Of a stretch of 36,189 nucleotides of DNA, positions 1-10,000 are shown piece by piece (the stretch's first letter is position 1; each line of letters begins with the position of its first letter). Where the stretch lies: IMG/VR virus record IMGVR_UViG_3300025769_000357, positions 1 to 36,189 of that record, one strand, 5' to 3'. The position numbers were made by a program, and so were the translations under genes. This DNA is from a virus. The notes beneath the pieces are model-generated. The model did no database searches, was not told the DNA's origin, and saw only the letters and a program-made list of their open reading frames with translations.

Positions 1-341
1 CATCTACTTATGTTTCGGATGGCGGCAGTGCTACACAAAACACTGCACAAAGTCTGGCGAAGTCTTGGTCTGCGGTCAATGGTTCAGGGACTATTGCAGT
101 TCTTGACTCGTTCAACACTGCCAGCATTTCGGATATTGGAGATGGTGTACATCAAGTAAACTACACATCAGCGATGTCAAATGCTAGTTACGCGGCGGCG
201 GTCAGTCACCAAGAATCACAACGAAATAATGCCTACGGTTCACATGCAACTGGTAGCATTAGGTCATTTTCTCGTTCAGATAGCGGCACATATTCAGACG
301 TTGCACATAAATCTGTAATAATCCACGGAGACCTCGCATAA
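1..341 (+). CDS. Tail-fibre-like paralogue 1, 5' end cut by window edge
   Basis: The frame is open from base 3 to a TAA at 339-341, giving 112 residues of a protein whose start is outside the window. It carries the same core as the next two genes: a KSW/KAW segment, then G-[ST]-[IL], S-x-N-[TI]-x-S-I-[ST]-D, and a C-terminal I-H-G-D-L-A. This short core is familiar from tail-fibre and appendage proteins of marine phages, so a host-recognition or tail-decoration role is inferred. The final GDLA codons (GGAGACCTCGCA) also supply the GGAG ribosome site for the next gene, whose ATG overlaps this stop by one base (TAATG). Confidence 0.75.
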   Translation, partial: STYVSDGGSATQNTAQSLAKSWSAVNGSGTIAVLDSFNTASISDIGDGVHQVNYTSAMSNASYAAAVSHQESQRNNAYGSHATGSIRSFSRSDSGTYSDVAHKSVIIHGDLA

Positions 342-751
342 TGGCTAGTGTATTAAAAGTAGATACAATCACAGGAGTAACCACGGCTGGTTCTATTAGC
401 GTGACAGGTGAAGGCAACTCAACCACGACTAATCTGCAACAGGGATTAACGAAGGCTTGGCTTTCTTGTGAAAATGAAGGTACTTTAAGTATTCACGGAA
501 GCATAAATATAAGCAGTATTAGTGACGATGCAACAGGCCGAATTGGTATTACAATAAATAACAACTTCGCTAATAACGACTATTCTATCTCTGGTATTGC
601 TGGTGGTAATAGTAACTCAGACCGCAATCTTGCGCTTGGTGATGATGCTAATCTAACGGCTGGTGGGTTTGTAGTTGACATCAAAAACTCAAGCGGCACT
701 GCCGCAGATGTACCGTATGCGTCCAGTACAATTCACGGAGACCTAGCATAA
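341..751 (+). CDS. Tail-fibre-like paralogue 2
   Basis: A 136-aa protein starting MASVLKVDT, close to the MASELRVNT of the next gene. The middle holds KAW..(N)EGTLSIHGSINISSISDD, aligned with its two neighbours, and the end is IHGDLA. Asn, Ser, Thr and Gly are abundant and Cys nearly absent, as in beta-rich fibre proteins. It is the middle member of three tandem copies separated by one-base overlaps. The start is fixed by GGAG in the preceding gene's GDLA codons, 10 bases upstream. Function as a small virion appendage or fibre subunit is inferred from family resemblance and position next to the large fibre gene. No catalytic motif is visible. Confidence 0.75.
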   Translation: MASVLKVDTITGVTTAGSISVTGEGNSTTTNLQQGLTKAWLSCENEGTLSIHGSINISSISDDATGRIGITINNNFANNDYSISGIAGGNSNSDRNLALGDDANLTAGGFVVDIKNSSGTAADVPYASSTIHGDLA

Positions 752-1134
752 TGGCAAGCGAACTAAGAGTAAACACATTAAAGGATGCCTCTGGTAACAA
801 CAGCATTGCTACTAGCTTTGTGGCAGGTGGTAGTGCGAAGGCGTGGGCAAACTTTAATAGCACAGGCACTTTAGCAATTAGGGAGTCATTAAATACGTCT
901 TCAATAACAGATAATAACACGGGCGATTACACTAAAAATTTTACCAACTCAATGAGTGATGCAGATTATGCGCCTCAAGGTGCGGGGCAGAACAGTGCCG
1001 CAACAACTTTGGGTTTGATTTTCAATCCCTATGTTCTTGCCGCAAGCAATTTTAGAATGACATTTGTAAACGAAATAGCTGGAACTAGAGACGGAACACA
1101 GACTAATACTACCGTTCAGGGAGACCTCGCATGA
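751..1134 (+). CDS. Tail-fibre-like paralogue 3
   Basis: A 127-aa protein with the same plan: MASELRVNT at the N-terminus, then AKAWANFNSTGTLAIRES, NTSSITDNNTGDYT, an F-x-N-[SA]-M-S-D-A-D-Y-A segment, and VQGDLA at the end. The KAW-NFNSTGT / SSITDNNTGDYT / DADYA series is common in short fibre proteins of marine phages. Its start overlaps the previous stop by one base. Its own last codons provide GGAG seven bases before the next start at 1131, and the coding regions overlap by four bases (ATGA). Divergence from paralogue 2 is high outside the core, so this looks like old duplication or cassette exchange rather than a recent copy. Confidence 0.75.
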   Translation: MASELRVNTLKDASGNNSIATSFVAGGSAKAWANFNSTGTLAIRESLNTSSITDNNTGDYTKNFTNSMSDADYAPQGAGQNSAATTLGLIFNPYVLAASNFRMTFVNEIAGTRDGTQTNTTVQGDLA

Positions 1135-2222
1135 GTAAAGCAGCAGAATTAGCCGCACTGATTGGTTCGCAGTCGGCGTTGTCAAACAGGAACCTGATTA
1201 TCAATGGTGCGATGCAGGTGGCACAGCGGGGGACGAGTTTTTCATCAATATCAAGTGCCGCTTATCCTGTCGATAGGTTTTTTGTGCAAGATGTTAATTC
1301 TGCGGCTGGCGAAGCTACGGTATCTCAATCAACAACAGCACCAGACGATTTTATAAACTCTTTGAAAATTGATGTCACAACGGCAGACACTTCTTTAGTA
1401 GCGGCTGACCAATACAAAATTGAACATCGTATCGAAGGGCAAAACATATCGCATCTTAATTGGGGTACGTCTGCCGCAAAGACTGTCACACTGTCATTTT
1501 GGATACGTTCAAACAAAACAGGAAACACGCAAGTGGGGTTTATGAACAGTGCAAACAACAGAGCTTATGTTGCAACCTTTACTATTGATGTGGCAGATAC
1601 TTGGGAAAAGAAAGAGATAACTGTTGCTGGTGACACTAGCGGAACTTGGCTAACAGACAATGGTATCGGCTTGAGATTGCGTTGGGGTTCTTTTGGCTCA
1701 ACCTATCAGACATCTTCTGTAGACCAGTGGGTAGGTGCAAATGTCATAAGCAGAGATGACAGCCCAATTAACTTTTTTGATAGCACAGACAATGAACTCT
1801 ACATCACAGGCATCCAGCTTGAGGTAGGCGAACAGGCCACGCCTTTTGAACATCGGTCATACGGTGAAGAACTGGCGGCGTGTCAGAGGTATTACTTCCA
1901 AGAAACCAAACCTATCTATGGTGTGTTTACTGTGGGACGAGTTTTCAACAGTAAAACACCACAGTTCGGTTACAGCTTTCCAGTGCCTATGAGAACACTT
2001 CCAAGTATTTCTAATGTTGGTAGTGGATGCGGGGTTTGGTTTTCTTCTGGAAGTGAAACCCAGCTATCTAATCCGGCATTCTACCAAGACAATACATCTG
2101 GGACAGATTTGATAAAAGGCAGTTTAGTATTTAGTGCCAATAGTAACTTATCGGACAACAATGGGGTAGCACTCTGCGCACACGCGGCTGACAGTGGACT
2201 AGCCTTTAGTGCGGAATTGTAG
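1131..2222 (+). CDS. Tail fibre protein
   Basis: A 363-aa protein. The N-terminus (MSKAAELAALIGSQSAL, residues 1-17) is followed by NRNLIINGAMQVAQRGTSF at about 20-38, a motif recurrent in phage tail-fibre proteins. A carbohydrate-binding-like beta region follows, rich in W, S and T, with KTVTLSFWIRSNKTG and the ITGIQLEVGEQATPFEHRSYGEELAACQRYY block at roughly 225-257. That block is typical of fibre knob modules. A role in host receptor binding is the expected function. The distal 100 residues are unlike anything I recognise, as is usual for the receptor-contacting part. The start overlaps the previous gene by four bases with a good GGAG site. Confidence 0.85.
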   Translation: MSKAAELAALIGSQSALSNRNLIINGAMQVAQRGTSFSSISSAAYPVDRFFVQDVNSAAGEATVSQSTTAPDDFINSLKIDVTTADTSLVAADQYKIEHRIEGQNISHLNWGTSAAKTVTLSFWIRSNKTGNTQVGFMNSANNRAYVATFTIDVADTWEKKEITVAGDTSGTWLTDNGIGLRLRWGSFGSTYQTSSVDQWVGANVISRDDSPINFFDSTDNELYITGIQLEVGEQATPFEHRSYGEELAACQRYYFQETKPIYGVFTVGRVFNSKTPQFGYSFPVPMRTLPSISNVGSGCGVWFSSGSETQLSNPAFYQDNTSGTDLIKGSLVFSANSNLSDNNGVALCAHAADSGLAFSAEL

Positions 2223-2231
2223 GGGTCAGAC

Positions 2232-2414
2232 ATGATTACAAGCGCAAAGAAATTAAAATACACGTTGCCCGATGGCACTGAGGTTGTTTCGTCTATTCTA
2301 ATTGTAAGAGACGGACAGACTTGGACAGTGCCTATGAATGAGTCTAATTCAGACTACGCAGAAATCATGCGTCAGGTAGCGGCTGGCGATTTGACTATTG
2401 CTGACGCTGACTGA
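2232..2414 (+). CDS. Small tail-fibre-associated protein
   Basis: A 60-aa protein with a compact beta N-terminal part (KLKYTLPDGTEV) and a C-terminal SDYAEIMRQVAAGDLTIADAD. The Y-x-x-I-x-x-x-[VW]-x-A-G-x-x-I-x-x-A-D ending is a short module often found directly after tail-fibre genes or at fibre C-termini in tailed phages. It follows the fibre gene with a 9-base gap containing AGGGG, and its TGA overlaps the ATG of the next gene (TGATG). Chaperone, assembly factor or minor virion part are all possible; nothing in the sequence decides among them. Confidence 0.6.
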   Translation: MITSAKKLKYTLPDGTEVVSSILIVRDGQTWTVPMNESNSDYAEIMRQVAAGDLTIADAD

Positions 2415-2620
2415 TGAAGATGGTACAGCAACAGGAACAAACATTGAAAGTAGCAATGGACTTGGAGTCGCATGAGAAAGAGTGTGCGATGTTCCGTGAG
2501 TTGGTACACGGTAAGCTGGACAGTTTAGACAAGCGCATGTGGCGTTTAGAAGCAATGATAATGGGTAGCACTGTAATGGTGGTGGCTATGGTAGTTACAG
2601 TATTTATGGGAATGAATTAA
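2414..2620 (+). CDS. Putative XhlA-like membrane protein (holin candidate)
   Basis: A 68-aa protein. Residues 5-45 form a charged amphipathic helix (LESHEKECAMFRELVHGKL, then DSLDKRMWRLE). A single hydrophobic helix at about 48-66 (MIMGSTVMVVAMVVTVFMG) follows. Coiled coil plus C-terminal membrane segment is the layout of haemolysin XhlA-type phage proteins, which assist host lysis, and it lies just after the fibre genes where many phages keep lysis genes. No endolysin is seen nearby in the window, so the holin role is inference. It could equally be a virion membrane-contact protein. Translation is coupled to the preceding gene through a TGATG overlap. Confidence 0.5.
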   Translation: MKMVQQQEQTLKVAMDLESHEKECAMFRELVHGKLDSLDKRMWRLEAMIMGSTVMVVAMVVTVFMGMN

Positions 2621-2621
2621 T

Positions 2622-3974
2622 ATGGCAGCTATAAAGACAGACGCGGAACTCCAATCAGAGATGGGGGCATTGGCTGGGGGTAGCACAACAGTTCTTCCTG
2701 AAGTACAGCCCGTGGAACAGACCGTCGGTACTGGCACCACTATGGCAGCTACAACTGGGCAACTGGCTCCTTCTCCCGTAGCAGGTGTAACCACAGCAGC
2801 CGAAACAGGTCTAGCCCCCGCAGCCCCTGTGGCTCCTGCCGCAGACGTGGGACAGGTTGCCGGGATTTCTGCAATCACCCCCGGTTTGGAAACTTTGGGC
2901 GGCGCACAAGCTGCCCAGCTAACCCCGCCAACCTCTTATGTGGACATGACGGGAGTCGAGGGAACGGTATCCCCTGAGTCTATGGCAGTTGCGGCCACGG
3001 AACAACTCGACCCCAAGGCTACAGTCCAGTATCAGCTAGGTGAAATCATGTCTAGCCTAGAGTCTGGCGCACCTATGCCAGCGTGGGCAGCACCACAGGT
3101 TCGCAAGGTCAGTGCAATTATGCAAGCCCGTGGCTTGGGTGCATCTTCTATGGCCGCAGCAGCAATCACACAGTCCCTGATGGAATCGGGTGTTCAGATT
3201 GCAGCCGCTGATGCAAACAAGTACGCGGCCATTCAATTACAAAACCTCAACAACAAGCAACAGACCGCCCTCACCAATGCAGCCACAGTCGCCGCAATGG
3301 ACAAGGCTAACCTGTCTGCACGTCTACAAGGTGCAGTCACAGAAGCACAAGCCCTGCTGTCTGTAGATTTGAAAAACCTTGACAATAAACAAAAAAGTGA
3401 TACACTTACATATAGTAGCCTAGTTCAAGGCTTGTTCAAGGATGGTGCAGAAGAGAATGCACGTCAGCAATTCAACGCCAAGAACGAATTACAGGTGGAC
3501 GAGTTCTTTGCCGAATTGAGTTCGCAGGTCGAGACAGCCAACTCCAACCGTGTGGCAGCGATGCGCCAGTTCAACACGGGCGAGGCAAACGCAATGTCAC
3601 AGTTCAACCAGCAGGTTGCTGACTCCCGCGACAAGTTCAATGCAAACATGGGGTTTGCGATTGACCAGTCGAACACTGTGTGGCGCAGGGAAATCAACAC
3701 GGCTAACACAGCCCTGCAAAACGAATCAAATCGTATCAACGTACAAAACGCCTACAACGCAAGTCAAACAGCCATGAACAATCTGTGGCAACAGTACAGG
3801 GACAACGCTTCTTGGAACTTCCAGAAGTCGGAAAGTGCATTGGGACGCCAACACGATATCGGCACGATGGCTATGCAGTTTGCAAACGCTAACGAACTGT
3901 ACGAACAGGACCAAAAAGATAAGCTGGCGTCCGGAATTGGTAACTGGCTTGCACGTTGGGCAGCAGAAAGTTAA
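2622..3974 (+). CDS. Virion structural protein, Ala-rich helical
   Basis: A 450-aa protein. Residues 1-125 are low-complexity Ala/Thr/Pro/Val (a flexible N-terminal region). Residues ~130-215 include APMPAWAAPQVRKVSAIMQA and RGLGASSMAAAAITQSLMES. The C-terminal half is long helix with repeated Q-F-N/K-F-N units (RQQFNAKNE, MRQFNTGEANAMSQFNQQ, DKFNANM) and ends in W-rich helices. This pattern recurs in structural proteins of marine podoviruses and cyanophages. Position between fibre genes and giant internal proteins supports an internal-core or tail-associated role. It starts one base after the previous stop with GGGA nine bases upstream. Confidence 0.65.
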   Translation: MAAIKTDAELQSEMGALAGGSTTVLPEVQPVEQTVGTGTTMAATTGQLAPSPVAGVTTAAETGLAPAAPVAPAADVGQVAGISAITPGLETLGGAQAAQLTPPTSYVDMTGVEGTVSPESMAVAATEQLDPKATVQYQLGEIMSSLESGAPMPAWAAPQVRKVSAIMQARGLGASSMAAAAITQSLMESGVQIAAADANKYAAIQLQNLNNKQQTALTNAATVAAMDKANLSARLQGAVTEAQALLSVDLKNLDNKQKSDTLTYSSLVQGLFKDGAEENARQQFNAKNELQVDEFFAELSSQVETANSNRVAAMRQFNTGEANAMSQFNQQVADSRDKFNANMGFAIDQSNTVWRREINTANTALQNESNRINVQNAYNASQTAMNNLWQQYRDNASWNFQKSESALGRQHDIGTMAMQFANANELYEQDQKDKLASGIGNWLARWAAES

Positions 3975-3979
3975 AAGAA

Positions 3980-4468
3980 ATGTCATTTAGTTTTAGTAAG
4001 ATAGGTGATTGGCTAGATGAGGCCGTAGGCTGGGTTTCGGGTGGCGAGGACAGCTACCACGATGATTATGGTGGCTCCCCTAAAAGCGACTCTGGCGACA
4101 TCTTTGGGTTTATCCAAAAGGGTGCGAAAGTCTATACATCTATGACGGATAAAGATGGTGACCGGGACCCTTTTGAAACTACCAAGCGCACACCCCCCAA
4201 GATTACACGGTATAGGGGACAAGCCCCTAGAGCAGCCGGACTAGAGGCACTCCGCAACCCCGTGGGACTTCGCAACCCAGACATCACCAGTGCCTTGCAA
4301 AAGTTTATCAACCGTACAAGTGCGAACCCACACATGGGCCGCATGCAAAATAACATAATGGTAAACAGAAACATCCGGCAGGGACGCCGTACAGTCGGCT
4401 TAGAAACACCCAAGTTACCTACCGCCACCAAGGCGAAACCCGCAACCGTCCGAAAAGAAAGTACGTAA
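3980..4468 (+). CDS. Hypothetical virion-module protein
   Basis: A 162-aa protein starting MSFSFSKIGDWLDEAVGWV. An upstream TTG in the same frame at 3956 would extend it into the previous gene, but the ATG at 3980, five bases after the preceding stop, is the more natural start. The N-terminal third is acidic and Gly/Ser/Asp-rich. The C-terminal half is basic (RGQAPRAAGLEALRNPVGLRNP; many Arg/Lys to the end). There is no recognisable domain. Being flanked by structural genes, it is likely a minor virion or assembly protein. Confidence 0.6.
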   Translation: MSFSFSKIGDWLDEAVGWVSGGEDSYHDDYGGSPKSDSGDIFGFIQKGAKVYTSMTDKDGDRDPFETTKRTPPKITRYRGQAPRAAGLEALRNPVGLRNPDITSALQKFINRTSANPHMGRMQNNIMVNRNIRQGRRTVGLETPKLPTATKAKPATVRKEST

Positions 4469-4470
4469 GT

Positions 4471-5025
4471 ATGTCTGAAACTGATGCCCAGATTTTGAAC
4501 CGGGGTTCTGTGGAAAACATGGACCGATTTGCCTACGCACCGCCGGGGCATTCCCTAACACAAGATAACTCGCGCTGGCCTTGGGGTAAGCCTCCACGGG
4601 ATGTTGACCCGGAAGCTGCCCTCGAACGCGCCATTGCCGGACTCAAGAAGCCGAAGGTTCGCGGCGAACTGATGAAGTTGCTTATGGTGGGTGTTTCTGT
4701 GGAAGTGCTTGTGGAAGGCTTCCTGTTGCAGGGATTCCAAGAGGGCAAGTTCACACCGGATGTAGCCGTGCTTATCAAGCCCGCCTTGGGTCTGTTCATT
4801 GCGGACATGGCAGAGGACGAGGATGTCCCTTACCGCCTGTTCGAGAATGACGATGCAATGGACGAAGGCGAAATGGACGACGAAACATTCTTCCGTATGA
4901 TGAAGGAAAACAACCCACGCATGTTCGAGTTTGTGAATGAAAAAGTAAACGCCCAGATTCGGGCAGGGTTAGCCCCGCGTGAACCGCAGGAAAAGAACTT
5001 CTTGGATATGGGGGAGAGTGAATAA
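4471..5025 (+). CDS. Hypothetical virion-module protein, acidic C-terminus
   Basis: A 184-aa protein. Residues 60-110 form a mostly helical hydrophobic block (GELMKLLMVGVSVEVLVEGF, then KFTPDVAVLIKPALGLFIADMAE). This is followed by a very acidic stretch (AEDEDVPYRLFENDDAMDEG, EMDDETFF) and a helical tail. It starts two bases after the previous stop, and its TAA overlaps the next ATG by one base (TAATG). I do not recognise the family with certainty. The arrangement of this and the neighbouring genes as an uninterrupted series points to a virion core or assembly component. Confidence 0.6.
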   Translation: MSETDAQILNRGSVENMDRFAYAPPGHSLTQDNSRWPWGKPPRDVDPEAALERAIAGLKKPKVRGELMKLLMVGVSVEVLVEGFLLQGFQEGKFTPDVAVLIKPALGLFIADMAEDEDVPYRLFENDDAMDEGEMDDETFFRMMKENNPRMFEFVNEKVNAQIRAGLAPREPQEKNFLDMGESE

Positions 5026-7082
5026 TGGGAATTGGTATTGCATTCGCCACTGGGGTTCTCAAGGGAGCCAACGCCGTTGCACGAGAAAGAGCAGAAGAAC
5101 AAAAAAAGATAGACGAAGAAAATCGTGCGTTTGATATTTTTAAAAAGGAACAGACGTTTACCTCTGGGTTAGAAACGGATAAAGCTGTTGCTGTTGCTAA
5201 AGTATCAGCGGAGAACAAAAAAAGGCAGCAGACTTTAGAGTTTTTTAAGGCTCTTCCCGATGAACAGAAGAACGCATGGTTACAGCAGAATAGAGGCATG
5301 TTCCCCGGAATTACGGATGAAATGCTAAATACTGCCAATGCTATGTCGAAGGTAAACACCCATTTTAAATTAGGACAAGTAGAGTTCAAAAACCCGGACT
5401 TGAAAGGTACCGAAGGTGTGTACAATCAGGGTACTATTAAGATGGAGAATATAGAAAGGCAGCTTGCCAACCCTGAGTTTTTCGATAGCGTAGTTTCAAG
5501 CATAAGTCAAAATGAGTCTACCTTTGCCGCAGTTAGAGATTACCTAATGGGTGCGGAACAAGATATCATAGAGGGGTATCGACTGATTCCGGACAAAGCA
5601 TTACAGCCCGGAGAAGTCCTTACTACATCAATAAAACGCTACACAAATGTAAATAGACTGATAGATTCTATGGGCGGTTTACATGAGGACCGAGAGGCTG
5701 CAGAAACAGAAGTAAACAAGGCGTTAGCTAATACACCAGACGGACGTACTCCTATTGCCTTTACAATCACAGTGGATGAAGACGGTAATAAAAAACAATA
5801 TCTTCGCAATATATCGAATGACAATCTTAGCCACATCAATGACCTATCTGCCAAGCATGGCATGACCCCCGGTCAGTTTGTTGAAAGTTTCAAAGCCTTC
5901 CGGGATATACCTACTTCCGAAGAATTTGGCGGCGACATATACATGAATATGAGCGATGCGGAAATAGCAGATGCACAATACTCAATGCTAAACAACGTGC
6001 TTGAAATGCAAAAGCGCGGGTTCGGGGAAATTCTTGCAAATCCTTTGGCAGGTTCCCCTAAAAAGAAAGAAGAACTTGTTAGCTTCTTAAATGAAAAGTA
6101 TGGCGACGACAGGTACGGTATGGCTGTTGCCTTGGGTTATATGTTACCAACAGATGAAGTATTCCTTGTTCAACCTACGGGGGGCAGACTATACAAACCC
6201 ACGACTAGAAAGACGGGCGTTACTGTTAATGGTCGCCAGTTTATGATGGACGAACTGGGCTACACAAATGCGGAAATCACAGCCATAAAGGATGGATTTA
6301 AGTATTCCAGAGAAACTGTAGACATGTTAAAGCAACTTTCTGTACTAGAAGCAACTGTCCTAAAAGACGAGCAAGGTTTTGCACGAGAAGTCAAAAGAGT
6401 GATGTATGGTGCTGGCGCACAGGCAAAACAGCTAGGTGGTGTACTTAAAGACGTGGTTTCATCGGGAGAAGAATTTGAGGGTAACTACAAGAAAAACCCG
6501 GATGGTAGCGAAACAACTGTACAATCCATTAACGAAAGCGTTCAAAAACTTATTGATAATGGTGAATTTAGGTTATCTGAAGGTTCTACATTAGCAAATA
6601 TATCAGAAGCTGACGCTCTGAAACTTGCACTTGCAGCACGTATGGCTCGTGCGATTGACCCGTCAGGTCGTCTGTCTAACCAAGATTTTGAAATACAGTT
6701 AAAGAGACTTGGTGGTGCTTTGCTGGGTGATGCACAGTCGGTGCAACGACAGCTTGGTTTGTTGCTAGACGAATTTGGAACTAACATGCAACGTAACAGC
6801 GTATTAGCAACAGTGTCTGCGGTGGGTACAAAAATTGATGCCACAACTGCCCGTGCTATCCGCGCAGACCGTATGTTGGAGACCTCTCTTGTAGGTTCAG
6901 GAACTTACGCCCCTAATAAAACTACAGAAAAAAAAGAAACCCCGCCGTCCCAAGTGGACATGAATAATTATAGGCCTTTTGGAACTGGCTTCGTCAAGAC
7001 AGGTGGGACTGGCCCCGCATACCTTGATGCTGAAGGCAATCCATCAACACGCAGAGAAATAGCGGACAAAGGAAATAAATAG
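5025..7082 (+). CDS. Internal virion protein, 685 aa
   Basis: A 685-aa, Lys/Glu/Asn-rich protein. An amphipathic start (MGIGIAFATGVLKGANAVA) leads into a charged helix (RERAEEQKKIDEENRAFDIF). The rest alternates helical segments without Cys and without visible enzyme motifs. The closing region is Thr/Pro-rich. Length, charge and position directly before a 1559-aa protein match the paired internal core (ejectosome) proteins of podoviruses such as T7 gp15/gp16, which travel into the cell with the DNA. That assignment is by position and size, not by a motif. Codon use is more A/T-rich (ATA, AGA, TTA) than in the terminase or portal genes. Confidence 0.6.
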   Translation: MGIGIAFATGVLKGANAVARERAEEQKKIDEENRAFDIFKKEQTFTSGLETDKAVAVAKVSAENKKRQQTLEFFKALPDEQKNAWLQQNRGMFPGITDEMLNTANAMSKVNTHFKLGQVEFKNPDLKGTEGVYNQGTIKMENIERQLANPEFFDSVVSSISQNESTFAAVRDYLMGAEQDIIEGYRLIPDKALQPGEVLTTSIKRYTNVNRLIDSMGGLHEDREAAETEVNKALANTPDGRTPIAFTITVDEDGNKKQYLRNISNDNLSHINDLSAKHGMTPGQFVESFKAFRDIPTSEEFGGDIYMNMSDAEIADAQYSMLNNVLEMQKRGFGEILANPLAGSPKKKEELVSFLNEKYGDDRYGMAVALGYMLPTDEVFLVQPTGGRLYKPTTRKTGVTVNGRQFMMDELGYTNAEITAIKDGFKYSRETVDMLKQLSVLEATVLKDEQGFAREVKRVMYGAGAQAKQLGGVLKDVVSSGEEFEGNYKKNPDGSETTVQSINESVQKLIDNGEFRLSEGSTLANISEADALKLALAARMARAIDPSGRLSNQDFEIQLKRLGGALLGDAQSVQRQLGLLLDEFGTNMQRNSVLATVSAVGTKIDATTARAIRADRMLETSLVGSGTYAPNKTTEKKETPPSQVDMNNYRPFGTGFVKTGGTGPAYLDAEGNPSTRREIADKGNK

Positions 7083-7083
7083 C

Positions 7084-10000
7084 ATGGCTGAACAAGCATC
7101 TCCTGTATTGTTAGACGAAGACCAGCCTGTTTCTGCTGACGAGCCTCAGAAGAAGAGTCTTGCCGAAGCTGTCGCGTCAGACCCTAATATAAAGTTAGAT
7201 GATTCTCCCCCTACAACGGATGTGGAAACAGGCTTGCCTCGTATAAGCATCGGCGCAATACCCGCACGTCCTGAAGTTGGTGTGAGTGATGTAGGTGTGG
7301 ATATAGTAAAAACAGATGGTGTCATACCTGTACAGCCCAGATTCAAAACCCTAGAAGCTTCCGCTAAAAGAAGCCTAGAACAAAAGGCTTTGCGGGAAAC
7401 TCCTGTCACACCCGAACAAACCTTGTCACGGTTAAATGCGGGAGAGGTGGTTACGCTACAATCTGCCAAAGGTGAAGAAGACTATGGCCCTGAGATTTTG
7501 CCCCTGTTAAAGTCAGACCCTGATTTTGCGGCAGATTTTCAGTACAAACTAGATGTGGATTCAGCCCTAAAAGAATCTAGCAAGCAGGAAGTTGACATAG
7601 CCTTTACCGACCCCTCTGCTACCAAGGTCGTTACAGATTATATTGAAGACCCCTCCGAACAAAAACGGGCAAAATTATACGCAGAAAATCGTATGAAGGT
7701 AAACAACCTGTTGAAGCCACTGGTTGATACAGGTAACTCAGAAATAGACACAGTAGTTCGCCAATACTTTGTAGACCACTACGATACAGGAAAGTTTTTT
7801 GATAATCTAAATATTAGATTGACAGAAGCAAGCAGGGGTATGGTCACCATACTTCCGTACATGGATACGCTATCAAGTTCTTTTGGCAGGGCGTTAGGAC
7901 GCTCTATGAGAAAAGGAACCCCGCTGGGTGATGAATGGGCAGTAGATGAGCAGTTCCGTAGTGACAGAATGGAAAACTATCTGGACACTATAGAAACCGT
8001 ACTTCCGGGGCCGACTGCAGCCAGACACTTTAACAACGAAATTAGAAAACTTCTAGCCGAAGACTTAGAAAACGACGTGATAACCCAGCAACAACACGAC
8101 GCAATAGTTTATGAATCTGTAGGCACAGACGGTACTAAGGTAGAGCGTAACTTCATATCTGATGAAGCTGCCTATGACCTTATAGAGTTGTCTTTCATAG
8201 AGGCTAACAAAATATCACAAGCAACAACTCTTGTTGGTGAGGGCATGCTCACAGGGGGCATACTAGGAAGAACAAAAAGCGCAACAGCAATCGACGACCT
8301 TAAAAACCTAGCCCGCATAAAAAAGACCGACCCACGTTTTAAAAATGTTCGACTACGGGACATGCCAGCTTTTGCTGCTGAAAATGATATAGTCTTAAAA
8401 GTAGACACCCAAATGCTAGACTTGGGATTTTTCACCAAAGACCTCAACTCTCAAATGAGACAGGCAAGTATTCGTCAGAAGGATATTCGCAGGGAACTAG
8501 AAGTCCTAGAACTTGCGGGTGAAGGAAATTCAACAACTGCCAAAATATTAAAGTCAGAGATGGACAATCTTGGTAGGCTTCAAATACGCAACACAATTAA
8601 AAACAAACTAAGTCCCTATGCTACACAAGTCATGGGTCAGGAAGTAGTGATAGGTCTAGGCGGGTTGGCCGGACGTGAAGTTCTTACAGGCGTGTGGGGC
8701 ATGGACGGTGAAACGTCAGAATTAGCAGGTATGGTAGGGTCTTTGATACTCAACAGGCCCTTAACTAAAGTAGCCAAAGGAACTGCAAAAGTAGGGATGG
8801 GAGCGGCAGGGTTTGTAGGAACCAAAGCCATAAGATATACAGGTGGCATTGGTGCATCTATAGACGCTGCGTTTTACAAGCTTACATTTAAGGACACTAC
8901 GTTAGAAGACTACGAGAAATTAGTGTACATGCCTAAGAACGGTGGTAAGAGAATGTCTTACCAAGAACGTCTGGCAGTCGAACACGCATTTAAGATGGTC
9001 GATAAGGCAGGTGTGAAAGAAAAGCAAGCACTTTATAATAGCATACAGGGCTACACAGACCTAACAGACAGGCTAATTGCAGGATTCCCGGACGACCAAA
9101 AGGCAGAAGCCCGCAAATTATTTACTCTTTCCTTCGGGGAAAGTACGGGACTTGCCCCTCTAGTCGCATCTTATCAGGCCACGTTATCAAGGTTCGATAT
9201 AAAAAAGATTGGCAGAGATGGTTTAAACGACGTAACAAAGGCAGGGGAAGAACTGTGGAACCAGACCGTAGCCTCTCAAAAAGCCTTAGATAATTTCGAG
9301 CAACACGCGCTGTCTAAAGCAAAGGAAGGCTCCAAAGAAAGCATTCGTCTTCTAGTGCGGCAAACACGCGCACAGTTAGAGCGGGCGGAAGATAATATAA
9401 AAGAAGACTTCCTGCAATTAAAAGAGATTGTAAAAAATGTAGAGCAAGCAGCGGCAGCAGATGTATTCCAAGACCTTCCGGCAAACTACATGGAACAGGT
9501 GTTAGAAGCTAAACATAGAATTGAGAAAGTAGAAGGTAAAGTTTCCCAAATGAGTGAACCCTTTTACTCTGGGTCAATCTCTAGGCAGAACCTTGAGGAA
9601 ACTAGCAGGAATTGGATTGAGGCTACTACCAAAAGAACATCCAAGGTTGCTGCTTTGCGAGACAATCGCACTTTACACAGAGGCGCATTAGCTAGACTAG
9701 CAGAAGATTTCTTTGAAGCCAGAGCCGAACTCATGGAACAACAGCGAGGCGAATCTTACGCGCCTTTTCGTGCGTACATGCAACGCGAAGACATAACACG
9801 ACCTGATATAGATATGGCTCCCCTTGTAGAAGAAATGGTGAAGCTATCGGAAGAGAGCGACATAGCACTGTTGTTCGGTCCGCAGGGAACCTTCTTTTCA
9901 GGTGTGCTGGGAAGACGCGCACAGAAAGTATTTAATAATATGGTCGTCAGGGCATTTGATGAACTAGGCCCTGATTCTCGTGAAGTATTGACCCAAGGAA

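Noticed and set aside
4796-5425. 209-codon frame antisense to the virion genes
   Set aside because: It spans the junction of two well-supported genes on the plus strand and has a Cys/Ser/Phe-rich shadow composition.
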